From positions 1 through 64,000 of the forward strand of contig NADL03000150.1 of the NCBI GenBank assembly GCA_002205965.3: DNA of 64,000 nt, in the 5' to 3' direction. This stretch comes from Kappaphycus alvarezii (taxonomy: Eukaryota > Rhodophyta > Florideophyceae > Gigartinales > Solieriaceae). Under the pieces are notes generated by a model. It was not told the DNA's origin. It saw nothing but the letters and a program-made list of their open reading frames with translations, and made no database searches. Positions 33,230 through 44,176 of the stretch are shown one piece after another. The number at the start of each line of letters is the position of its first letter. The first letter of the stretch is position 1. Position numbers and translations under genes: made by a program.

Positions 33230-34870
33230 TTGGATCTGAGGATGTCTTGGTAATAACTTCTTGGAGTAATGAATTGTTTCGGTGATCAGGTGACGGCACA
33301 TCTTGTGGTTGCCTCGATAGTGGTCCGCCACTACATTTGATTTTCCTGAGATGGGTATTATCTTGAAGTCGAAATTAACTAATCTTTCCAGCCATCTCAC
33401 TTGTCTCGGGGACAAGTTTCTTTTGGGTTTCTAGGTATCTTAGGGGATAGTGGTCCGAGTGAATGTGAATGAATTACCATAAAGGTAGATCTCCACCACT
33501 TGAGGGAATCTACAATGGCCAAAAGTTCCCTTTCATGGGCCGCATAGTTTTGTTCCGCATCATTAAGAGTCTGGACGCAAAAGCGACCCGGCCTTTCAGA
33601 ACCTAATTCTTCCTGTTCCAGCTGCAAATTGCATACTGTGATGCATCTGTGGTTACGTAGATAGGCAGTGTGGCGTCGAAATTTCTGAGAACCGTGCGCT
33701 ACAAAGTGTTTGCTTGAGTACTTTGAAGGCATCATCTTGAGTGCGGCTCCATTGGAAATCACGTTTTCGTCAACTTGTCAGAGGTTTTGCAAAATTGAAG
33801 CCTTTTATGAATCTCCGTTAATAATTCACAAAGCCAAGAAAAAAGTATTGTTGCTTATTCTTTGGTATCGGCCATTCCATGACTGCACTTATCAACAGAA
33901 ATACCACTTTGAGAATGGTGTCCTAGGTACTCCACTTCTGTAACTCCAAAAGCATATTTAGATAATTTGCCAAACAAAGTTTCTTTTCTGACGATTTCGA
34001 GTACAGTTCGAATATGATCCGATGATACTTCCCTTTCTTACAGTAGATGAGAATATCATACAGATAGACGATCACAAATGAGTCGAACTGATCCTTGAAT
34101 TTTTCATTCATTAGGTTCATGAAAGTTTCTGGGGCATTGGTGAGTCCAAACGGCAGAACAAAATTCAAGTGCCCGTATCGAGTTCTGAATGCGGTAAATG
34201 GAATCAAATTTCGTGTAGACTAATCTAATGATAACCAGATCTAAGATAAATTTTGCTGAAGAACTTTACTCCTTAAAGCTGGTCGAAAATGTCGTCAATT
34301 CGTGGTAAGGGATAGCTGTCTTTTACAATACCAGTTTAAAGCTCTGTAGTCCACACAAATCAGTAGGGCATCATCCTTTTTGCTCATGAATAGAATAGTA
34401 GCTTTCTAGGTGCTCTTAATAGGGCTTAAAAACTCAGCTTCGAGTAGCTCGTCCAACTTTTTTCGTAGTTCTGACATCTCTTTGTCAGAAAGTCGATAGA
34501 GACCTTTCTTCTGTGGTTCTGCTCCTTCCTTTAATTCTATTTCAAATTCCTGTTTCTTTCTCGGTGACAAACCTCTTGCGAGCTTCTCTAGAAACAAATC
34601 AGAAAGTGTTTCTGGAACCTTCTGTACGTCTTGAGGGTATACTGGTGCTCTTGGCTCACTAGAATATAAAGGTCTAAGTAAAACTTCAAATAACTCTTTT
34701 TTCTCATCGAAATCACGAACTATGGTATTAAAAGGTACAGAAGGACTCAAAACAGCATCATCAGCAATAAATACAAATGAATTTCTGTTGTGTTCGAAAT
34801 TCACCTCATTATTAAGGTAATTGATTTTGGCCATGCGAGGCGTACCGTTCTTTCCCAAGAATTGCACCAT
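33230..34870 (-). mobile_element. Gypsy RT and RNase H, fossil
   Basis: RT linker 'ELKEGAEPQKKGLYRLSDKE' (about 34550-34480), then '[17 protein letters not shown]' and a '[15 protein letters not shown]' catalytic-region relic (34150-34030). RNase H has 'LNDAEQNYAAHERELLAIVD' (about 33570-33500) and a 'SGKSNVVADHYRG' end (about 33340). Broken. Confidence 0.8.
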
Positions 34871-34946
34871 AACGTTTCAATGGGCTTACCGTACATTACA
34901 GAGGCTCAGTATAAGTTTTAATATGTACATTGACAGCATGTACCAA

Positions 34947-36222
34947 TTATTGAAGTATCTGGTCCGCAACGTTGGCCATTTCAGCAGCAAGCTCTTTGGA
35001 ATCTCGGGCATTTATTTGATGTTTCTTGCAAAATGATTCACTCAAAGTGTTGATCTCACCAGCAGGGTCTATACTGATTCTTACTGGCCCACCAGCAATT
35101 GTAATCGTGACGATGAGAGGGTCCTTGTTACTTCTTTCGAATGCAGCGGGGAATGTTTCAATGCATGTTGCATTCGATCCGATGGTGAACAAGATGGATC
35201 TTTTTGTTTGCTTTAACAATAACTCTCGAAATTCTTTTCGTAATTCAAGGATTTCTAATGTTTCTTCAATGAATGTATCTGAATGGGGACCTTCAATCAG
35301 TCCCTTCAGAATTTCGGGCAGTTCTTTGCCATTTGTCCTTTCTGTCTGCATCTGAGAAAGAGACCTTCGCGCATACATCTTTCTCGGTCTTCTTTGTCAA
35401 ACTTCTGTAATTTGGTAGTGTTTCATTTCAGCCCCGGTATCAATTCTATGTTCTCTATTTCCATCGGTACTGGATTGCTGTTTCTAGCAAAAGCGTTTCA
35501 ATTTCCATTCTTTCCTCCAAAAAACTTTGGTAGTTTACTGGTCTAAAACGCCAATAGGCCGACTCTACTCGCTCATCATCCTCATTAGGTCGGAGAGGTT
35601 GACGTATTCTTTGGTGCACAACGCCTTTGAGACATAAGGCTTTAAACCGCGAGAGTAACGATCTATCTGGTTTTAACTCCAGTATCGGGGATGTCCAGTA
35701 TAATTTTGTTGAAGTCTTCGTTGAAGGTGGAACATCTTTGACTTGTTCCAGCGAGCGAGCTTGTCTCGAGCGATCTTCTCTTTGTTAAAAGATTCAAAAC
35801 GCTGGATCAAAGCACCCTTCAGGGTCTGCTGTGAATTTATTCCTTTTCCTTTTCTGTCTTGGAGTGGATCATCCATTTCATGGGCATTGCCAGCCAAGTA
35901 GCTTAGTGCTATTTGTAGGGGTCCATTGCCATCATTTCTCCGAGGTAGTGTCCATCTGAAACACCAGCCGCAAATTGATCCTTTCCGGTGATGTAGTTGG
36001 CTTGTTTTTCTTTGGCCAGCCTGAGTCCATAGGTGCATTACCTGACGAACTGGCCTGGTTTCTGGCGTTTTCCAGTTCAGATTCTAAGAAGGATACCTTT
36101 TGCACTGCAATAGAAAGCTCTGATCTGTGTGCAGCAATCTGGTTATTGGCATGTTTTAGATTCTGCTGCAACTGAAGCACTATTTGCGTAAGGGACTCTA
36201 GGGTGACTTGCCGCTGATCCAT
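34947..36222 (-). mobile_element. Gypsy gag and protease, fossil
   Basis: Gag starts at 36222 with a Gln/Asn-rich coiled-coil-like segment ('QIVLQLQQNLKHANNQIAAH'), then 'LKGALIQRFESFNKEKIARD'. A protease-like fold follows in the 35378-34947 open stretch ('GGPVRISIDPAGEINTLSE', near 35070). Broken. Confidence 0.65.
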
Positions 36223-36469
36223 AGCGATTAGGTTTACAAAGGCAGAAACAGTGTTTGGCCGCGTATCTGAGAGGAGTTTCCGACCTTACGTTATATACGT
36301 AGTAATACGTGTACACGTTTTTGAAACACCTAGAGTAAGAGAGAGTCTCTTAGATGGTTTTGGGCTAATTATTCACGGTGCGAAGGCTCCAACAAGCTTG
36401 TTTTTCAAAACGCCAAGAAAGAAGTTTAATGCATTCAGTATCTACTGGGGACTGCGCGCGTCCTAACTA

Positions 36470-36800
36470 TACCGCTAAGATCTAACCGTATGTACCTCGT
36501 CGTCCAGGCGCATCGGGGTTCGGGACAGGATAGCTTGAGTAATGGATGACCAGAGGGTACAACTCAGTCGCTGATAGATACGGCGGCGGATAACGCCAAG
36601 TCTCGAGTGACACTTGGACGCGATCCGCGGAACTAACTCCTCGACAAACGAAATTGTACCAGGGAAGGGGCACCTAGGGAACAAAGGCCAGAAATCGAAA
36701 CGTGAAGTTCGGCGTGTAAGGCGCAGAAGATGGGCCAGTTAGCAATGATTTTTGAAAAATTGTGATTTATATGCTGATTGGCTCTCCTTGCACCTTCAAA
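36470..36800. other. Unassigned part of gypsy leader
   Basis: GC-richer than its surroundings. It holds a short minus-strand open stretch (36684-36475) without recognisable domain. Confidence 0.35.
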
Positions 36801-36806
36801 TCTCGG

Positions 36807-36878
36807 TCCTGGTGACTTAGTGGTTAATTGTAAGCAGCTCTTGATGGATTGATCGTGGGTTCAAATCCGCCAGGAGCA
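36807..36878 (+). other. tRNA-like sequence (SINE head candidate)
   Basis: A-box TGACTTAGTGG (36813-36823) and perfect B-box GGTTCAAATCC (36858-36868), with a D stem CTTA/TAAG and acceptor strands TCCTGG/CCAGGA. The T arm is two bases short, so this is not a normal tRNA gene. It is antisense to the gypsy element and lies in its leader. It is best read as a tRNA-derived SINE head or tRNA pseudogene. Confidence 0.5.
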
Positions 36879-37179
36879 CTTAAAAAAGTTCCTCTTCTGA
36901 CGTAAGGGTTGACGTCAGTCACGTCCGGTGCGTTATAGTAGCCCTTCTTCCGATTCTTACTTTGCGGTGGTTGTCCTGCCTAGATCCTGATGGAGACACG
37001 GACTTACAATTGCAAGTCCTACTAAAATTATCTGGGGAAGCAGAGGAAAGCTTGCAATCACGGCGAAAGGGTGAACACAACACACATACGAAGTCGATTG
37101 AGAAATGAACTTATTGCTCTATTTTCCTTTTTGTTAGTCAAAAAGCAAGTAATTATAATGGAAAATGAAGAAACTACTT

Positions 37180-37428
37180 TCAACGCCTGGCTGTGACTCG
37201 ATGGTGGGCCCCGTTCTGATGGCGGACAAGATTTTGTTCACTAAACACCTCAATATTGCATCCTCTGCACTTGTACTCCTTCTTGCTTGTACAGCAGATG
37301 TGACGACGGGAACGGAAGTGCTCGAAGTACTGAAAGCCATCGAAGCAGGTGACTTTACAATGAAGGCAATGGACCGGAGAGGATTTCTGATTCTTGTTCA
37401 TCCGCGGCCTTTTCGAGGGCCCAGCCAT
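37180..37428 (-). CDS. Small C2H2 zinc-finger ORF in gypsy leader
   Basis: 82 codons from ATG 37428 ('MAGPSKRPRMNKNQKSS'). Two zinc fingers: 'CLHCKVTCFDGFQYFEHFRS' continuing to RRH (CX2CX12HX5H) and 'CRGCNIEVFSEQNLVRHQNG' continuing to AHH (CX2CX12HX4H). The N-terminus is basic. The frame is open upstream of the ATG to about 37594, so a longer N-terminus by splicing is possible. It is on the element's sense strand, between the 5' LTR and gag. Either a gene captured by the element or host sequence trapped when elements nested. Nucleic-acid binding is likely; the role is unknown. Confidence 0.6.
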   Translation of the reverse strand: MAGPSKRPRMNKNQKSSPVHCLHCKVTCFDGFQYFEHFRSRRHICCTSKKEYKCRGCNIEVFSEQNLVRHQNGAHHRVTARR

Positions 37429-38059
37429 GCGGATGCTATGGTTTACCACCCTTTGGATCGAAACCGAGGCGGCTTCCGGCAGCACTTGAAGTCTTATTGG
37501 AGAAGCCCTCGAACTTGTTGGTGGCCTTGACGTGTTCGGGACGGTTGGACGCGACGGCTTCCTCGGGGCCGTGGGTAGGGATCGAAGACCGGTTTATGGG
37601 GGTTAGGGCAAAAGATCGAAAAGGGGAGCGAGGCTCTTCAACAAGTACAATGGGGGGTGCTCCTCTAACTGAAAGTGCTCGGGGTAAAGCGAGATCTTGG
37701 CCAGTCGGCGTCGTTGTGTCTTGGGCTCCTCGGGGCTGAGTAGGGCGATTGGCTATCTCGAAGTCGACGGACGAGGCGGAGTCTTGGGATCTTCATCCTC
37801 GCCAGCAGTAGAAATGGCGAGGTGGGCAAGGGACGACAGTCGGAGAGGTCTTCTGAGTCGTACTTTGAGAGAGACGGAGGGCGGCCCTTTGAATTACTGT
37901 TGTTCGACACTGGGGTTACCGCGTAAGGGTCAGAGTGAAAACACAAGCTAGTCTCTGTTGGCAATCGGGAAGCTGAGGAAAATCTAGTAGAGATTGTATT
38001 CCAACTGGCGGATTGGAAAACGCACAATGAGGCACAACCTACTTGCGATGCTACCACGA

Positions 38060-38576
38060 TCTGGGGTGTTAATTGCACACGAGCAGATATGGTTAGAACT
38101 GTGGTTGAAACTTTGGTTAAGGCTGGCTGGGTTAAGCCGGCCGCTCCAAACAAGGGTTTATATAGAACTGGAGATAGCTACTTACTACAGGAAAATAGAG
38201 TCTAACAGTCGCGAACTCAAAGGATTTCCCGTAAACAGCCCTAACGGTATCGTAAGTAGCGGTTTCAGAATTGTAGTCGGCACGAGTGACATACTCTGAC
38301 AAGATGTAAGAAGTACATTGGTCCAGGTGGCATGGAATAGCAAGGCGACTTTTGATTGGTAAAGCAATGATATAATATCCCAGTGCGCAACGCACCTGTA
38401 ACTATTCCAAGTGTACCAATGGTATCAAACGCTGTTTTCACAACTGCAAGGAAAGTGTAATGACAGCAAAGTGCCTAGTAGCTCTGGTTGTCAGGCTAAC
38501 AGTGGTTTGAATCTACAGTACAGTAAATGCAGTGAAATGGTGTAAATCTGTAAGCTCTGTGAAGTGAAATACAACA
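38060..38576 (-). repeat. Gypsy 5' LTR
   Basis: 517 bp, aligned with 31271-31785. On the plus strand it starts TCTGGGGTG and ends ATACAACA, followed by the GCCCC duplication. Confidence 0.88.
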
Positions 38577-38830
38577 GCCCCTATCTTTTTAGTACAGATA
38601 TTTTCCAGGACTCGTTTTGTTCTGACCGCAAAGAAAGTGATTTCGAGGACTAGAAGTAGATATTTATTGTGAAAGAATCTTCTGATTAGTCTTTATCAGC
38701 CACATTATTTGTTTTACCGTGTCCTATGGCTTTTAGTATGCTTATTTGAGACTTTTTGGTTAGCAGAGAAGTCCATATAAGCTGAGAAACCTGCTACCCC
38801 CTGCCTCAAGTAAATAAAAACCATCGTTCT

Positions 38831-39266
38831 AACAAAAAAAATCAAAAATTTGGCGGGGTATGGTTCCTGGGCTGGCTCAGTTGGGGTCTCTCAATTGATT
38901 GCGTAGTCACAGCCACCGAAGACATGGCGGAGGATTAGCCAAAACCCTGTGGCCGACCTCGGAAAGTTGTCGAAACATTCTTCTCAAGCAGCTAGTGTAT
39001 GGAAATTCCCGGTAATATTAAGATTTCATGCATCATCTAAATTTTGCGACTGCCAGAGTCTCAGCGAAATTTCTGTAAATGTCATAATTTTTGAATGTTC
39101 CAGAATTAAGGCCAAGTTTTGCATTGCCTTGACAGCGACTCTGCGGGGTTTAGCCAACATCTCCATTACAATATACGAATAATCCTTTCTTTCCGCTCGA
39201 GAGGCCAAGTCAAAAATCCTTTCATACCGTTTTACATTTCTGCAATAATTACTTTACTGCACCGAC
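38831..39266. other. Unassigned stretch
   Basis: Nothing recognised. TGGCTCAGTTGG at about 38871 fits a Pol III A box, but no B box follows. Confidence 0.4.
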
Positions 39267-39637
39267 AATATTCCTGGCATCTATACAATTTTCGCCAGAG
39301 ATTCTCTCAGTCTCCTTTACAGCTCTGTTATTATAACAAACTCTGCATGACTGGCGACAGCTATTAGGAGCACTCCCGACGACCGGGCCAGGTAGTCTCT
39401 GCCCTCACTTCGTATCTTTACATTTAAAGATCAACTTCTCTCCCCTGTAACAGTCGGGTGCCCGTACTACGGGGTTTTCATGCGTAGTGTCCTATTCAAA
39501 CATTACACCGACTGCAAGGTGCAATTATCCCTCATAAACCGACTGCATTTGTCGCTGCTTCTCTTCGATAACAGCCCACTCATCGCTAGCTGCTGAAAGA
39601 CGGTTATTTAACTGTAGAGCTGTGCCCAGTTCAAAAG

Positions 39638-39940
39638 ATGGCTAACTTCACTCAACGTGACTTGGGGCCTGTGTGGGGGCCTCTGTGTAATGGGGCGCGG
39701 AAATATTTCACGGACACCAGGCAGGGCCTGCAGGAGCTAGAAAAAGTTTCAAGCTCCCGCGAAAACAGGTCCCGAAGAAGGGCAAAAGTGGAGGAAGCTG
39801 TATTGTCCTTCAGCACTGAATCATTCAATCAGATGTTACCAGGGATTTCCTCTCACAAAAGAACTTACGCACATGAGACTGCATACGGTGATCCCTTAAA
39901 CTATCGGGGTAAGGCCAGCCATACAACAGTGACGTTTTGA
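39638..39940 (+). CDS. Hypothetical 100-residue protein upstream of vWA gene
   Basis: Open ATG-to-stop ORF ('MANFTQRDLGPVWGPLCNGA' ... 'GKASHTTVTF'). It is mildly basic and hydrophilic, with no signal peptide or transmembrane segment and no domain recognised. It ends ~60 bp before the TATA box of the vWA gene, on the same strand. The duplicate at 15270 is frameshifted, so coding status is uncertain. It could instead be a non-coding leader. Confidence 0.4.
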   Translation: MANFTQRDLGPVWGPLCNGARKYFTDTRQGLQELEKVSSSRENRSRRRAKVEEAVLSFSTESFNQMLPGISSHKRTYAHETAYGDPLNYRGKASHTTVTF

Positions 39941-39996
39941 GTAACAGGATGAACTTATTCATGGTGACGCTGGGTGTACCCCCATTGCATCGGTGC

Positions 39997-40004
39997 TATA
40001 TAAA
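39997..40004 (+). promoter_or_regulatory. TATA box of vWA gene, copy 2
   Basis: TATATAAA in the same context as 15629-15636, ~115 bp before the position of the start codon. Confidence 0.5.
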
Positions 40005-40117
40005 TGGGGAATAAGAGCTTCCAGGCTTATTGCAAGATTGACGTGTCTACACCTTAAGCACACCGCATCATTTCAAGGGCATATACTGTACTCTAACTTT
40101 TGCCGCCGCCAAGAAAT

Positions 40118-42775
40118 CTGTATAACCCTAAGCAATCAAGAACTATTGTTACCATCGCTCTGTTCTGCTTTATTCTTGGCAAAGTCAATGGTCAAACCGC
40201 CAACCTCAGCTGCAGTCCGGCTAACATCTGCTTCGCTATTGATGAAAGCGGGTCTATCGATAACCAAGAATACGAGCAGCAGAGATCCGCAGTCATCACC
40301 ATAACAAACGATCTCGAGGGGCTTGCTCCAGGTCTTTGTTTTCTGCAGCCAGATTTTCCACCACCGCATCCTCAATCAATGGATTGACTGACGCAGTCGA
40401 TTTTGTCCAAGTAATTGAAACATACTCGCGGGGATCCTTCGGGGCAACATCCTCAGGGGCTGGGCTCAAAGAATGTCAGGATTCGCTATTAGGTGCATTG
40501 GGTCCTCGTTTCATCGTCCTGATTACTGATGGAGTAGATAACACAGAACCTCTTGGAGGTTAGGAAACGCATAGGGAGAATAGTTTCAGGTCGCCCTGCA
40601 GTGCAAATATTTGACACTGTCTCGGTCTCCCCTAAACCCTTTCCCCTTCCCTCTTAGACTGCCTTTCTCCAACCTTCATTCTGCCACGCTCGGGCTCTAG
40701 TTGCATCGGCTAAGGATATGACCTTCTCAAGTGGCGATTTCTCTCGCGCCAGGAAGGCTCTCACCCTCGACCAAGTACCGCAACGCTTAGTGCACCCTGC
40801 TGCGCTCAACCCTGGCGGTTCTCCTGCCAGCATGGGAGGGTTCCTGAGCCAAACGGTCCTGCTGGTCGTACCCAAAGCCGTTCATCTGGAGCGCTTGTCT
40901 TCGTCGCCGTCGCTTTCTGTAAGTATCGCGCTTACAGCGGAAGTTTTTCAAGCGATTACACCCATGGCTCGCCACGGTAGTGATTGTGGATTTTTCTTCC
41001 CCCCCTTTTGGCGGCATCGCACTACTGGCACATCGCGTAAGACGGCATTTTGCTGCTCTTCACTTGCCCATTCACGTTCTCAATATTCCGTGTCTACGGA
41101 ACCCCTCACGCCCGTCACAAACAAGTAACAAGCAGCCCCTATCTTCTCAGGAAGCCGCCCCTATCACATTCAACCCGAAGTCGCCTATGGGCAGGCGTAC
41201 ACTGGGCGCGCGGGTGAGACTATTACGAGCTCGGAAACGGCGAACAACTTGGTCCTTTTGGAAATGAGCCCTGGACCATCAGCCTCTACAACAAACAAAC
41301 CACCGGTCAACACTTCATGTCTACCGAACCCCTCACGCTCATCATCTGTCGATGATGGGAAGCCCTTATCTTCTTCGGAAGCCGCCCCATCACATTCAAC
41401 CCCGAAGTCGACTATGGGCAGGCGTACACTAGGCGCGCGGGCGAGGCTATTACAAGCATGGAGACGACCACCGGTTTGCCTCTGCAGGGTCCGTATGGAA
41501 CTGAGCGCCTGTGGGTGCCGGTTAGTTGGATGGATTGGTCTCACTCTAATTCTGTGGAAGGCGACAACGTTGATAGCGACGTCGCCGACCAATTAGAGCC
41601 AGATTCGATTGAGGACGAAGATCAGTAGGTGTTAGACTTACGCGCAGGTTGTGACATTGCAAGACCGTACCTTAACCAACCGTTCCATTACTCGCAGTAA
41701 ACTAAACCAATTTTCCCCCCACATACCAATTTTATCCGGGATAACAGCCTATTTTTTTTTAGTCATTAAAACACCCAAAGTTTCCCCTTGGGAGTCAATG
41801 AGGCAGAGGCAATCAAGGCGACAGGAACTTTGATTGCTGCAATCGGAGTCGGAACCGGTGTGTCGAGCCCCGATTTGCGAACCATCGCCTCAAGTGACAG
41901 CTTGTTCATCCAAGTGACTAATTTTGGCACATTCGCAGATCAGGCGGGGCCGATCTTCGAGAGAATATGCAATGAGATCGAAACTCTGCCACCTCTGACG
42001 CCCAGTTCCGCACCAACAACCCCCCGAGCGCATCACCTTCCGAGAGCACATCGGTGACGCCCACACCAACCACCTCTTCGACGCCAAGCGTCACACCCTC
42101 GAATTCACAGACACCGTCACCAAGTGTTTCGCCGACCCCGTCCCCCTCGCTTACGCCAACGCCTATTTTCTCAGCGACGTCAACCTCTTCGCCGACGCCC
42201 ACCCCTGATATTACACCAACACAAACCCCTTCTCCGTCCCCAACTCCCATGGCAACGCAGACGCCATCCGCATCACCCACATCGACCCCCATGATACTGG
42301 TCCCGGTGACCCAATGCCGACAAACACCTCTCCACCAGATCCAACAACAGTTCCAACCGGATCCCCTACACCACAATGTGTGAAAGTGGACTGCGCCAAG
42401 TGCGGGCAAGTCCTAGAATGCTACGTCAACTCCGGATTCGCCACGAAGGACAGAGAGGTTTGTGATGTTATTACGGATCCGAACATCTTCAGTACCCGCG
42501 AGAAAGGCAAATACACGCTATGCGATCAGCAATGCGATGGCAGTGAAGGAGTCAAGTGCTTCCCTGGGCAGAGCTTTGGAACTTGTCCGGCTGTGATTGG
42601 AAGCGTGGCTGGGGGCGCCAGATGTATGAGTGGTGGCGCGAATGGCTACCCTGAAGTTCTTCAAAACTTTGCATCATATAAGATTTGCGCAAATAGTATA
42701 AAGTGTCTCGGGAAGTGTGACACTGGCCATTGCCCTGCAAGGGTACTGTGGCTACTCCTATGTAGATTTGTGTAA
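40118..42775 (+). pseudogene. Secreted vWA-domain protein, copy 2 (interrupted)
   Basis: Same gene as copy 1, but the start codon is CTG (40118-40120) instead of ATG and one C is missing in the 'gctccaggtc' context near 40333. A 1229-bp element (40559-41787) splits the vWA domain between 'LITDGVDNTEPLG' and 'VNEAEAIKATGTL'. The middle of vWA, frameshifted in copy 1, is open here (40336-40563). The Pro/Thr/Ser hinge (42054-42380) and Cys-rich C-terminus (42380-42775) follow, with single-base shifts near 42020 and 42310. It ends in a hydrophobic 'VLWLLLCRFV'. Almost surely non-functional as it stands. Confidence 0.75.
40559..41787 (-). mobile_element. 1.2-kb DNA-type element inserted in vWA gene
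   Basis: Defined by comparison with the uninterrupted copy 1. Flanks are TTGGAG (40553-40558) and TTGGGAG (41788-41794). Its right end, read on the minus strand, is GGGGAAACTTTGGGTG, the terminus of the inverted-repeat family. The left end (GTTAGGAAACGC) shares only GGAAAC with it. The interior has on the plus strand a C-terminal ORF segment ending at 41628 ('YGTERLWVPVSWMDWSHSNS', tail 'EPDSIEDEDQ') that recurs at 52 and 59 kb. Around 40720-40800 there is a different, Arg/Pro-rich stretch. Confidence 0.7.
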
Positions 42776-42895
42776 TCGTTTACACGCCGTACAATCTAAG
42801 AAAGCTAGGATTGGCTAGGATTGGGAAAGGCACTGCAAACCGGTGCGTGATATCTTTGGAAAAGTGAAATACTACTGATGGCTTCTTTTGAAATT

Positions 42896-42945
42896 TGAAA
42901 TGGGGGGTTAATTTACTCTTGTAGATATGTGGGTTGGAACCCAGT
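42896..42945 (+). mobile_element. 51-bp micro-element, copy 1
   Basis: Nearly identical to 58396-58446 and the reverse of 55581-55626. It is flanked by AAATTTG on both sides (from 42891 and from about 42946), consistent with a target duplication. Confidence 0.6.
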
Positions 42946-43078
42946 AAATTTGTAACGGAGCGTAGATACCGTATATTGGCCAAGCAAATTGTGAAACCGT
43001 ACAATGCATCGAAAACTCTAGATAGCACTCCAATCTACCAGACGGTGGGAGGGAGGCCAGCCAGCAAACAAGCGGCAT

Positions 43079-43120
43079 TGGAGGTTTGTCTGGAAAACCA
43101 TGGGATAGACCGGATATATC
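43079..43120 (-). mobile_element. Subfamily-1 short-element fragment
   Basis: 'GGTTTGTCTGGAAAACCATG' and 'GGATAGACCGGATATATC' match 56880-56910 and 59575-59610. It is cut off at 43121 where the LTR begins, so the family G LTR lies at or inside this element. Confidence 0.6.
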
Positions 43121-43559
43121 TGTCGGAACGAAAAAGGTCCTCTTCGCATCTTGAAATCCGTCCCTGACCAATCGTCCTACCTTTGTCTTCCCAAAACAAA
43201 TTCTGAATATCTTTTTCCTTTATGAATCCAAATTCACTGTACAACTCCATTTTCTATTTTATGTTTGAATATTTGGTCCACCCCCTTCAAAGAGACGCCT
43301 TTCAATTAGTGGTCACTTCGCCTCCCAAATTCAGTTCCGATATTTTATCACGCAGATTTTATGATGCCCCCGAATTCATGCAAATCCAAGGCCGCAGTAT
43401 CGCCTTTTTTGACCAAGACCATGGTGATTACCAAAGATATGCCCCTATTTAAAGTGCTATAGCATTCTCGCTGAAGCATCACTCCTACACCAACAATTTG
43501 ATAAGCTGATTACCCTTTCTGTCAACAACCGCAACCCCGCTCACACCTTTTCCAGAAAT

Positions 43560-44176
43560 ATGACATCAAATCGCTCCTCTGTCCCTATCTCCAAAAACTG
43601 CCCTTCCCGTCCCATCAATGGCCTCCGTCTCGCCGCCTACGGGCCAACCGATGCCGACGACTACATCCGGCGGCAAACTAAGAAGAAAATCATCGAGTTC
43701 GTTCGCCGCCTCTTCATAGAAGAAGAGGCGAGGGAGGTAAGTGAGGATGAGACTGAGAAAGTCGAGGAGCAGAGCAAGGAGTCCTTTGAGAAATGGTTAG
43801 CCCATGAGCTAGTGTACGAGACTCAGGGGAAGGATGGGGAGGAAGAGGCGGAAGAGGCGGAAGAGGAGGAAGAGGAGGAAGAGGAGGAGGAGGAGGAGGA
43901 TGATGAGGATGATGAGGATGATGAGGACGAGGACGAGGACGAGGTGGATGAGGGAACAGAGGGCATGGAAAGTGTTGGACTTGTGGAACCTGGACTGGAG
44001 AGTATGGAACAAGTGGTGCCGACGCCGGAACCGGATTGAGATATCTTTAGTAGTTTAGATATCTCCCAGGGGGAATAGAGAGCTGTGAGCCATTCGCAGA
44101 TATTTGTGGGGACTGCTTGGACAGCATGGATATTTTAGAGGAGTTGTTTGGATCTGATTTAGAGAATGGAAAATAA
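43560..44176 (+). CDS. LTR-encoded acidic protein
   Basis: Best kept N-terminus among the type B copies: 'SRPINGLRLAAYGPTDADDY', 'IRRQTKKKIIEFVRRLFIEE', then 'ESFEKWLAHELVYE'. A run of Glu and then Asp/Glu is encoded by GAGGAA/GATGAG repeats. The conserved tail sequence continues to 44176 but the copy is broken before it. The ORF starts ~100 bp after a TATTTAAA element. The conserved amphipathic KKKIIEFVRRLF helix next to a long acidic tract is the main recognisable feature. Confidence 0.6.

Larger units (their letters stand above)
31271..38576 (-). mobile_element. Ty3/gypsy element, reverse, TSD GCCCC
   Basis: A 7.3-kb element with 515/517-bp LTRs at each end and a perfect GCCCC target duplication (31266-31270, 38577-38581). 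On the minus strand: primer-site-like TGGTAGCATCGC next to the 5' LTR, a long ~1.8-kb leader, gag (36222 to about 35670), protease (about 35100), RT (34500-33930), RNase H (33760-33230), integrase (32980 to about 31980). The LTRs are nearly identical, so the insertion is fairly recent, yet coding parts are broken many times. That suggests it moved with help in trans or was captured late. Confidence 0.88.
30740..38830 (+). repeat. Family G type B LTR split by a gypsy element
   Basis: 30740-31265 matches the type B upstream part and the start of the acidic ORF ('CGPIDANNYLRQQTKKKIIN', 31202-31261). The remainder, with GAAGTCCATATAAGCTGAG (38773-38791), lies at 38582-38830 after the inserted element. 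The downstream half is strongly diverged and incomplete. Being older than the insertion at 31271, this LTR records an earlier round of family G. Confidence 0.65.
39267..42893 (+). repeat. Segmental duplication, copy 2
   Basis: Counterpart of 14754-17265 in the same orientation, ~24.5 kb away. Differences: it lacks the 112-bp insert and carries a 1229-bp insert within the vWA gene. A tandem 'GGATTGGCTAGGATTGG' stretch near 42808 is also absent from copy 1. Confidence 0.9.

Noticed and set aside
36475-36684. Possible rRNA or structural RNA in the GC-rich gypsy leader
   Set aside because: No recognisable rRNA, 5S or snRNA motif could be matched by eye.
37165-37530. 121-codon plus-strand ORF
   Set aside because: It lies opposite the C2H2 zinc-finger ORF, whose spaced Cys/His pattern marks the minus strand as coding.
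38860-38890. Pol III A-box-like TGGCTCAGTTGG
   Set aside because: No B box at the expected distance and no tRNA fold.
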